Positions 42,867 through 49,220 of a stretch of 49,220 bases of DNA are shown here, one piece after another. Location: NCBI GenBank assembly GCA_024280755.1, contig JAJRPN010000025.1:1-49220 (forward strand). The letters run 5' to 3'. Origin of the DNA: Planctomycetota bacterium. Lineage in GTDB: Bacteria > Planctomycetota > Phycisphaerae > Phycisphaerales > UBA1924. The notes beneath the pieces were generated by a model. The model was not told where the DNA came from, did not search any database, and was given only the letters and a program-made list of their open reading frames with translations. The position numbers were made by a program, and so were the translations under genes. Numbering within the stretch: position 1 is the first letter of the stretch; each line of letters opens with the position of its first letter.

Positions 42867-43669
42867 ATGATGATCTTCAACAACGCTTAGGCTTCGCGGT
42901 CGCTGCGGCTCAGCGCTCGGCAAAGCTCACGCTCGAATACTTTGGCGCATCGGATCTCGATCAATCAACCAAGCATGACGGCACGCCCGTCACCGTTGCC
43001 GATCGTGCATGCGAAACTGATCTGCGAAAACAAATCAATGAAGCTTATCCCGAAGACTCGATCCTTGGCGAAGAGTTTGAACGCAAGGTTGGCACTTCGG
43101 AATACGAATGGATCATCGACCCAATCGACGGCACCATCTCATTTGTCCAAGGGGTACCTCTGTTTGGCACCATGTTCGCGTGTATGAAAAACGGAACCCC
43201 GGTGCTTGGTGTGATTGCCATGCCTGCACTGAACGAAACGGTGTATGCTGGAGTTGGTTTGGGATGTTGGCATACGACCAACGGGTCTGATCCTATTCGT
43301 GCGCGAGTGTCATCTGTTGATCAACTCGACCAGGCATTGATCAACACCACTTCGATGAGTTACTTCACGACGCCTTCGCTTCGCAAGTTGTACGAAGAAC
43401 TTGATGCACATGCCAAGCACACGCGTGGGTGGAGCGATTGTTATGGGTGGGTATTGCTCGCGACCGGGCGGGTTGATGCGGTGGTCGAGCCCGTGTTGAG
43501 CCTTTGGGACTTTGCGGCAGCCGTCCCGATTATCAACGAAGCGGGCGGGCGGTGTACTGATCTGAGCGGGGTCGAAACGCTTGAATCTGGCGAGTTGGTC
43601 GCATCGAATGGATTGCTCCAGGATCAGTTAATTGCACTGATTCTGTCTCAGGATGATCCTAATTCATAA
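42863..43669 (+). CDS. Inositol monophosphatase-family phosphatase (HisN-like)
   Basis: 268 residues from the ATG at 42863 (ATGA overlap with the oxoamine synthase). Metal-binding residues: Glu70 (ILGEEFE), Asp86 and Asp89 (IIDPIDGTISF), and the late Asp of SLWDFAAAVPIINEAGG. The family includes inositol-1-phosphatase, histidinol-phosphatase (HisN), fructose-1,6-bisphosphatase and CysQ. VQGVPLFGTMFACMKNGTPVLGV and the WDFAA motif resemble HisN. A Mg2+-dependent, Li+-sensitive phosphatase is expected; the substrate remains open. Confidence 0.88.
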   Translation: MNDDLQQRLGFAVAAAQRSAKLTLEYFGASDLDQSTKHDGTPVTVADRACETDLRKQINEAYPEDSILGEEFERKVGTSEYEWIIDPIDGTISFVQGVPLFGTMFACMKNGTPVLGVIAMPALNETVYAGVGLGCWHTTNGSDPIRARVSSVDQLDQALINTTSMSYFTTPSLRKLYEELDAHAKHTRGWSDCYGWVLLATGRVDAVVEPVLSLWDFAAAVPIINEAGGRCTDLSGVETLESGELVASNGLLQDQLIALILSQDDPNS

Positions 43670-43885
43670 ACATTTCTGAAGCATCATCTTATAGAAACCC
43701 AAATTCTGGGGTCTAGAGCGGATTTAAAGGGATTACCTGAGATCATATTCCATATTTTTTCCTGATTCTATGTGTATTTCTGGCTAGACTTGTCTGCTTC
43801 GCCATGCGGCGTTGCAGTCGACGAAGAAGATGCCCGGTTCTCTCTCTCGATACTGACTTGACTCACGGGCATTTGGAAGACAGCA
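43670..43885. promoter_or_regulatory. Long 5' region of the RRM gene
   Basis: 216 bp without a gene. It must contain the promoter and a long untranslated leader of the RNA-binding gene, with AT-rich sequence around 43735-43775 and GC-rich pairing possibilities near 43799-43830 (GCTTCGCCATGCGGCG). Cold-induced leaders are common for this gene type, but nothing here proves it. Confidence 0.3.
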
Positions 43886-44371
43886 ATGCTGAACTTGTAT
43901 GTAGGGAATCTCCCGTACTCGATGAACGATCAGGAACTCAACGACCTCTTTTCAGAGATTGGTGATGTTCAGTCCGCACGCGTGATGAGCGACAGGGAAA
44001 CCGGCCGTTCACGCGGTTTCGGTTTCGTTGAAATGGCTGACGATGACGCCGGACACCAAGCAATTGAAAAACTCAATGGCAACGACATTGATGGCCGTGC
44101 ACTCGTTGTAAACGAAGCACGCCCACGCGAAGAACGCCCACGCGGCGGAGGCTTCGGTGGCGGCGGCGGCGGTGGTCGCGGCGGTTACGGTGGCGGCGGC
44201 GGTGGTGGCGGCGGTTACGGCGGCGGCGGCGGTGGTCGCAGCAGCGGTGGCGGCGGCGGCGGTTACGGTGGCGGTGGCGGTGGTCGCAGCGGCGGCGGCG
44301 GTGGCGGCAGCTACGGCAGCGGCAGCGGCGGCGGTGGCGGTGGCGGCGGTCGCAGCGGCGGCGGCTGGTAA
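43886..44371 (+). CDS. Glycine-rich RRM RNA-binding protein
   Basis: 161 residues. One RRM at about 2-80: RNP2 LYVGNL (4-9) and RNP1 RGFGFVEM (43-50), with ETGRSRGFGF exactly as in cyanobacterial and planctomycete Rbp proteins. Residues 86-161 are a glycine-rich tail with Arg, Tyr and Ser in GGGG blocks (GGYGGGG, GGRSGG), resembling FET/GRP low-complexity tails that can phase separate. It probably binds single-stranded RNA in the cytoplasm and may be cold-regulated. GGAAGACAG precedes the ATG. Confidence 0.93.
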   Translation: MLNLYVGNLPYSMNDQELNDLFSEIGDVQSARVMSDRETGRSRGFGFVEMADDDAGHQAIEKLNGNDIDGRALVVNEARPREERPRGGGFGGGGGGGRGGYGGGGGGGGGYGGGGGGRSSGGGGGGYGGGGGGRSGGGGGGSYGSGSGGGGGGGGRSGGGW

Positions 44372-44396
44372 ACCATTCGTTTCGTATAGATATAAA

Positions 44397-44424
44397 AACC
44401 CGTTGCAATCGCAGCGGGTTTTTT
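44397..44424 (+). terminator. Rho-independent terminator after the RRM gene
   Basis: AACCCGTTGC (44397-44406), loop AATC, GCAGCGGGTT (44411-44420) with one G-U pair, then TTTT to 44424. Confidence 0.88.
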
Positions 44425-44444
44425 CATGGCCAGAACAACTGATG

Positions 44445-44478
44445 AAAAAGCCCCATGACCAAGTGGGCATGGGGCTTT
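44445..44478 (-). terminator. Rho-independent terminator after the metalloprotease gene
   Basis: AAAGCCCCATG (44447-44457) and CATGGGGCTTT (44468-44478) form an 11-bp stem; on the minus strand it continues TTTTTC. It is 26 bp past the stop at 44505. Confidence 0.88.
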
Positions 44479-44504
44479 GAAAACAACTCTTGACTCAATC
44501 TACC

Positions 44505-46679
44505 TCAAGGACAGCCCGCATCAAACTCGATGAGGAACGCAGAGATATCGAAAAAGTTGAGCAATCCATCATTATTGAAATCTGCAACGAGATCCGATGT
44601 GTTGAACGCTTCAAGGAATGCAGAGATATCGAAGAAGTTCAACACGCCGTCGGCGTTGAGATCTGCAACCGAACACTGCATGCTCGATTCATGCGAGAGC
44701 AAGATACCCTGGAGATTCTGCTCGGCAATACCAGGGCCCGCGATCGTGGAAATAATCCCCGCGCCTCCACCGCGTTCGAAGAACTCAATCCGCACCTTGT
44801 GCCAGCCGGCACTCAGCGGAATCGTTCCGCCAACCTTGACCATGCCATGCAAGCCATCGTTGTTGACGACGACCTCATCACCGATATAGAGCTTTGAGCC
44901 ATCATCCGATTCAGTCGTGAATGTATAGAGTCCTTCGATGAATGCCCAGACATAGCCTGTGAATACGGCACCGACATCGTCAGCCAATCCAGAGTTCATG
45001 AAGTTACCGAGCGTTGAGTCATGCACAACATCAGCAGCAACATCATCGGCGAATGGGATGAGTGTGCTGAAGTCTGGCAACTGCCCTAAGACCGGCAACT
45101 GATAATACTGAACACTCAGCCCAGAGATCGGATCGACGCGTGCATCTGCTGCTCGCAAAGCACGAACATTGACAGTGACGGCACCAACCTGTGTGCCGCT
45201 ATTTCCGCTAATGGTATAACTAAAGGTATCCTCACCACTAAAACCATCGACTGGTGTATACAAGAATAGATCACGCCCGCCCGGGCCTTGCCCAGCGAGC
45301 AGATCGACTGTGCCGCCAAATGCTGATGAAGAATCGTTCGAGAACAAGGCGATCGAATCGCAAGATTGCGCCTCGTCATTGCCCATCGCATCAATTTCTA
45401 TAGACTCATTTTGGATTGTCTCGACTGCGTCAGCAACCGCGCTCACGCCTTCACCGATGAGATCACACCCGTTGGAATCCATGTACCCGATGATCGTATC
45501 GATCACGCGGGGGTGAAACTCAAGAACGAGATTGGTCATGCCGCCTGAGCATGTATGGCAGTAGGACATAATGGTCCCGCCAAAGGCGAGTGCACAGTTG
45601 CCCGATCCACAGCCATCAATCTGAGGCGAGTAGTTATGCGTGTGACCTGTACCAAAGTTATGCCCGAGTTCATGACTGGCAACAACCACATCCCAGTTGC
45701 CGCCATTATGATCGACAAGTGGATAGGGGAATGAACCATTAATATACGCAGAAACGCCGTACCCAAAGTTGCTGTTGCACAACACGGAGAGGTACGCAAT
45801 GCCGCCATAGGGGGTATCGGTGCGGCCCGTAAAGTAATGTACGAGCGCACGATCGACACCGGTCATGCTTCCATTCCAATGATTCCGCACAAGATCAAGC
45901 GGATCGCCAGCTGCAACCGAATACGGATCTGAATCATCCGCCCATACACGCAAGAACGGAATCGCAAGCGAAACATTCATATCGCGTTGGTAGATCTCTG
46001 AGATCGCACCCATCAGCGAGACGAGGTAGGCCGCCGATGCGTCTGTGTCGCCGTTGAAAATCCGATCGGTAAACTCCCAATCGGTTTCGATTGCGATTCC
46101 TGCGACTCGACAAGTTGAACCGACTCCACGATCTGTTCTTGCTGGATATTCCTTGGCAGGCCCTGAAGGCTCAAGAGCAACATCCCCTTGGGTATAGCCA
46201 CAGAAAGCAGGAGCGTTTGGATCAATCATGTCACTCATGCGAGCTGACTTGAGCGCCTTGAGCAGGTCCTTGCCTTGTGCATATGGACCGGTAGATATCG
46301 AGGTCAACACGCCATGCAACTCGACGAAACCGTTGGTTCCATAGGGCGAGATGGCGAGATAAGCCATTGAGTCTGCTTCGCCAGCAACGATGCCGGTAAG
46401 CATCACGACATCTGGGCGCGCGAGTTCTTCGAAGCCGTTGATTGAACCAACCACGAGCTGCGCGTCTGCGGTTAAAATAGAGATCCGGTCGAGTTCAAGA
46501 TCGACCATGCCACTGGGAATACTCAGGTTTTCGACTCGAACATGCTCACCAGGAGCAACAGCCTTGACCATTTTATACTCGATTTGAGCACCCGAAATCT
46601 GGACCGACTGAACTTGTGCCAGCGATGTCGTTGCAAGGCAACCCAACATCACTGCACCACGAACCAAAGAGTTCAACAT
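44505..46679 (-). CDS. Secreted zinc metalloprotease (M12-like) with PA14 and GC-type dockerin
   Basis: 724 residues from the ATG at 46679, with GGAGGA upstream. Signal peptide about 1-20 (cleavage near S-L-A). A ~150-residue N-terminal propeptide-like region precedes the catalytic domain, which begins CRVAGIAIETDWEF. The zinc site is HELGHNFGTGH (about 334-344), with Met-turn in GGTIMSYCH, giving the metzincin H-E-x-x-H-x-x-G-x-x-H with M-S-Y. A short cadherin-like piece follows (DLFLYTPVDGFSGEDTFSYT), then a PA14 domain at about 530-665 (FIEGLYTFTTESDDGSKLYI). The last 56 residues (669-724) are the dockerin tail CSVADLNADG ... DAGCP. It should degrade proteins outside the cell; PA14 suggests glycan binding. 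Confidence 0.92.
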   Translation of the reverse strand: MLNSLVRGAVMLGCLATTSLAQVQSVQISGAQIEYKMVKAVAPGEHVRVENLSIPSGMVDLELDRISILTADAQLVVGSINGFEELARPDVVMLTGIVAGEADSMAYLAISPYGTNGFVELHGVLTSISTGPYAQGKDLLKALKSARMSDMIDPNAPAFCGYTQGDVALEPSGPAKEYPARTDRGVGSTCRVAGIAIETDWEFTDRIFNGDTDASAAYLVSLMGAISEIYQRDMNVSLAIPFLRVWADDSDPYSVAAGDPLDLVRNHWNGSMTGVDRALVHYFTGRTDTPYGGIAYLSVLCNSNFGYGVSAYINGSFPYPLVDHNGGNWDVVVASHELGHNFGTGHTHNYSPQIDGCGSGNCALAFGGTIMSYCHTCSGGMTNLVLEFHPRVIDTIIGYMDSNGCDLIGEGVSAVADAVETIQNESIEIDAMGNDEAQSCDSIALFSNDSSSAFGGTVDLLAGQGPGGRDLFLYTPVDGFSGEDTFSYTISGNSGTQVGAVTVNVRALRAADARVDPISGLSVQYYQLPVLGQLPDFSTLIPFADDVAADVVHDSTLGNFMNSGLADDVGAVFTGYVWAFIEGLYTFTTESDDGSKLYIGDEVVVNNDGLHGMVKVGGTIPLSAGWHKVRIEFFERGGGAGIISTIAGPGIAEQNLQGILLSHESSMQCSVADLNADGVLNFFDISAFLEAFNTSDLVADFNNDGLLNFFDISAFLIEFDAGCP

Positions 46680-47000
46680 TTGAAAATCCTCCGATCGTCT
46701 CCATAAGACGATGCTGCTGTGCCTAACCATGAATGCGACAGAATGAGACCCATCCTGCGTCGTGAGAATCAGGTCAAGCCTGAAGTGTATTGTGGATAGA
46801 AAAGATCATCCACTCAGGTATGCGAATGCATTGAAATACCGTGAGATCACACGCGGCGTATGAACGAATGCCGATACGGAAATCAACCCTGATGGTTCCA
46901 CCATACAGGAAAAACCCTGGCTGTCAACCATGAAGCTGGCTCGCTGTACTAAAATTGCGTACGAATCCCTAACTCTCCGTTGAATAAGCCCTTGCATTTG
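46680..47000. other. Non-coding stretch before the IS cluster
   Basis: About 320 bp. It holds the ribosome binding site of the metalloprotease (46685-46695) and presumably its promoter. No gene, repeat or hairpin of note was seen between 46750 and the IS end at 47001. Confidence 0.5.
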
Positions 47001-47276
47001 TGACCTGCCCCCCCCCAATAACAGTCCATTTTTTATGCGAGTATCCTCGTAGAATGGGCATATTGAGAAGGCACGGAAACGACACTCAGCAGAACAGATC
47101 ATCAACAAGCTTCGAGAAGCCAAGGTCCTGATCAATCGGGGTGGGGTCATTACAACACGGTGAGACCGCATTCATCGCTGGGATATCGCCCGCCAGCAAC
47201 TGAAACCCGGATCACCCGAGTAGTCAATCATCCATCAGAGGCCTGCTCCGCTCCGATGGGCCAAAGGAACGAGTAG
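47001..47276 (+). mobile_element. Internally deleted IS3-family element (copy B)
   Basis: The left end is TGACCTGCCCCC (47001). The segment to 47150 matches the left end of copy C (49081 onward), including GCGAGTATCCTCGTAGAATGGGC. A relict orfA frame (from 47071) reads ARKRHSAEQIINKLREAKVL; its ATG is lost. At about 47152 the sequence jumps to the tail of orfB (47154-47276, NTVRPHSSLGYRPPATET to TAG), matching the window's first 130 bases. So only about the first 26 codons of orfA and the last 40 of orfB remain. No clean right inverted repeat was found after it. Confidence 0.8.
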
Positions 47277-47515
47277 AGGTCGCGCAACCCTCTTCGAAAA
47301 ACCAACAGAGACACTTTTCTGAGAGTGCTTCAAAATCTGAGGCAGGTTGCAAAAACTGGCCCTCGGGTTATGTGCTTTTAGGCTCCTATGTGGCGGGCCA
47401 GCACTTTGTGCTGATCCCAAATCGCCGATTCTGGTTCATAAATAGACATAGTATTGCCCATGTACAGTCTCCGATCACGAAGCGTGTGGCACCTATTGAT
47501 TCCGTTGCGACGGCC

Positions 47516-48693
47516 ATGTCCCAATCATACGGCATATCTCGCGCTCGTGCATTGACCGAGCCGCTCGAGTTGGTTCGGATCAAGGCCCAGCGAGATCATC
47601 TGTACACCGAATCCGCCCTACTCGAAAGAGAGCTGGAGATCTTCAGGTCGAGTAGATTGGCGAAGCCACCCCGAGAACGCCCCCACTTCATCCCTGAGCA
47701 ACGGGCACAAATCATGCAGTTGGCTGCCCTCAGACAGTGGAGCACGAAGCAAGCCGCCGATCGATTCGGGCTGCATGCAAACACTGTCAACTCGTGGAAG
47801 AAGGCTTTGCTCGATAAGAATCGAACGGATCGACTACTCGGATCTCCGCCATGGAATCGGTTGCATGACGGCGTGCGAAGTACAGTCCACGAAATTCGCA
47901 GACTCTGCCCAGAGAATGACTTTGGTACGCGCAGTATTGCCAGGCAGATGGTTCGAGCAGGGATCCAGATCAGCAGAGCATCAGTCCGTCGGATACTCGA
48001 AGAAGATTTCGTCGAGCCGGGGCGGGGGGATCGGCCTGCTCCGACACCACCCACGTATCATGCTGATCATCTGCTCAAGCCAGAACGCCCCCACTATGTC
48101 TGGCACACAAACATCACCGAAATCCGCGTGCTGTGGAAGCGGTTCGAGATCGCGGCCGTGCTCGATGGGTACTCCCGCAAACTGCTGAACGATCAGAGCC
48201 TTTGCTCGGAGGCCCAATAAAATGACATGAATCTACTGATCAAGGAAACGGTGAGAAGATCAGAAGCAACTCCCCAGTTTCTCATCAGCGACCATGGCTC
48301 GCAGTTTCGCAGGCGATTCAAGGAGGCGTGTGAGCTACAAGGATCAAACATGTTAAGGGCAAGGTGCGTGTCTGGCAACTCAACGGGAAGATCGAACGAT
48401 TCTTTCGAACGATGAAGGGCTGGATGCGATCGACATGGATGATCCCGTCAACCGATGGAATACAGAGAAGACTCAACGAGTATCAGATCTGGTATAATGA
48501 GCACCGGGTGCATGCCGCACATGAAGCCCATACGCCGGACGACAGAATCAAAGGCGTAGAACCAAACCCCATCCTTTATATTGCGAAAGGAGGCATTGAA
48601 CCAGAGATCAGAGTAGCCAGACAATCCGCACGCGATGATCCGAAACTCTTTCGGCTTGAAATCAACGTCAGAGAGCGGAACAGGGCCGCTTAA
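47516..48693 (+). pseudogene. IS3-type integrase/transposase with frameshifts
   Basis: From the ATG at 47516 the first frame codes for an N-terminal HTH (AQIMQLAALRQWSTKQAADRFG), a second HTH (IRRLCPENDFGTRSIARQM) and the start of the DDE core (HYVWHTNITEIRVLW, with Asn where the first catalytic Asp should be). It is broken near 48190-48226 by what reads as two shifts (stop at 48218). The second segment (from about 48221) has the second Asp in FLISDHGSQFRRRF; another single-base shift at about 48342 moves to the frame with WQLNGKIERFFRTMKGW (the final Glu) and NEYQIWYNEHRVHAAH, up to 48693. Not functional. It differs from the IS3 copies around it. Confidence 0.88.
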
Positions 48694-49080
48694 ATAGCCA
48701 CTCAAATGCCGAAAAACAGAAGCACAAAAAATCGCTGGACCGCTACTTGTTCCATGCTTAAATCGTGTGTACAAATCTGTGTACAACGGCTGATTTTGAG
48801 CAGAAAAAAAGGACTCGCAAATGAATGCAAGTCCTTTAGTTTCAAACAATAGCGGGGGCTCGCTATGCTCGCCGCCGACAGTGCCCTGAGCAGGAGCAAA
48901 CCCTGTTTTCTCGATCAATACAGGCGATGTTCTGGGGCTATTTCGCAAACCTGTCTTCAACCATTTGATTAAGCCATGTCGTGAAAATCGTCCCATATAC
49001 AATTATCGCTGCGTGGTTTAATCACTACCCGCCCAATTCGACTGAAATAGCTCGTTTGTCTGTTAAATCTACCCTTGAAC
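48694..49080. other. Non-coding stretch between IS remnants
   Basis: About 390 bp with no credible gene. It contains the hairpin at 48808-48837 and, at 48852-48869, ATAGCGGGGGCTCGCTAT followed by GCTCGCC, a palindromic word resembling the GCTCCGCTACGCTCCGC loop at 93-109. Confidence 0.5.
48808..48837 (-). terminator. Terminator-like hairpin on the minus strand
   Basis: AAAGGACT (48808-48815) pairs with AGTCCTTT (48830-48837); on the minus strand the stem runs into seven T. No gene is seen upstream of it on that strand inside the window, so it is probably a leftover of a lost gene or the border of an insertion. Confidence 0.55.
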
Positions 49081-49220
49081 TGACCTGCCCCCCAATAACT
49101 AGTCCATTCCTTATGCGAGTATCCTCGTAGAATGGGCGTATTTGGAAGGCAGACAATCATGGCCAGGAAACGGCATTCAGCAGAACAGATCATCAACAAA
49201 CTCAGAGAGGCCGAGGTCCA
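49081..49220 (+). mobile_element. Left end of an IS3-family element (copy C), cut by the window
   Basis: It starts with the terminal repeat TGACCTGCCCCCC and continues ATAACTAGTCCATTCCTTATG, nearly the same as copy B at 47001. It carries an intact orfA start. The rest lies beyond the window. Confidence 0.85.
49159..49220 (+). CDS. IS3-family transposase OrfA, N-terminal part (3' truncated by window)
   Basis: The ATG at 49159 opens MARKRHSAEQIINKLREAEV, the typical start of the HTH protein OrfA of IS3-family elements (R-x-S-x-E-x-I-I-x-x-L-x-E-A-E). Frame and start are intact here, unlike copy B. OrfA binds the IS ends and joins OrfB through a programmed frameshift to form the transposase. 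Confidence 0.85.
   Translation, partial: MARKRHSAEQIINKLREAEV

Noticed and set aside
44009..44480. Ala/Thr- and Arg-rich open frames in other frames of the RRM gene
   Set aside because: They are shadows of the GGC/GGT-rich glycine tail of the real RRM protein.
47372..47515. N-terminal extension of the integrase frame
   Set aside because: No similarity to transposases; coding similarity begins after the ATG at 47516.
48838..49080. tRNA or tmRNA near the minus-strand hairpin
   Set aside because: No T-loop signature (GTTCGAATC-type) or cloverleaf was found, only a short palindromic word and the hairpin.

Overview
The window looks like chromosomal DNA from a planctomycete, most likely class Phycisphaerae (inference). 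Three secreted proteins (3488-5011, 17717-21571, 44505-46679) end in the same Cys-bracketed double EF-hand tail (C-x-x-D-x-N-x-D ... NFFDIS ... GCP), which I know as the 'GC-type dockerin' of Phycisphaerales. Other planctomycete-like signs are an ECF sigma factor paired with a Ser/Thr kinase-TPR protein, CcsA with a long N-terminal domain, and long secreted proteins.

Layout. 1-180: right end of an IS3-family element. 289-5486: a lipoprotein, an anchored secreted protein, an ASCH protein, a beta-propeller dockerin protein and a decayed small gene; the non-coding DNA around 912-1404 and 2371-2820 is packed with palindromic mini-repeats. 5510-8416: a membrane hybrid histidine kinase. 8444-12377 (minus): a translationally coupled lipoprotein - ResB - CcsA operon (System II cytochrome c maturation). 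12498-12611: a MITE-like element. 12716-17651: a group II PLP decarboxylase, a NorBC-like pair (di-haem cytochrome c plus haem-copper oxidase-like subunit I) and a saccharopine dehydrogenase-like protein. 17717-24630: a 1284-residue secreted dockerin protein, divergent from an ECF sigma / STPK-TPR pair.

24721-33403 (minus): an 11-gene type II secretion / type IV pilus-like operon (PilZ, GspE, GspF, five prepilins, a PilM-PilN fusion, PilO, PilP/GspC-like) without secretin or prepilin peptidase. 33781-37038: rpsB, tsf, a LURP-one-like gene and a Tat-exported superoxide dismutase. 37112-41563 (minus): a peptide ABC transporter (binding protein, OppB-like, and an OppC-like permease with a ~250-residue insertion). 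41754-44371: an alpha-oxoamine synthase, an inositol-monophosphatase-family protein and a glycine-rich RRM protein. 44505-46679 (minus): a zinc metalloprotease with PA14 and dockerin domains. 47001-49220: IS debris, comprising an internally deleted copy of the IS3 element seen at 1-180, an integrase pseudogene with several frameshifts, and the 5' end of an apparently intact IS3 copy running off the window.

The genes hang together around the cell envelope: an export machine, Ca-binding-tail cargo, c-type cytochrome maturation beside a c-type cytochrome, and several envelope sensors. No tRNA, rRNA or CRISPR array was recognised.
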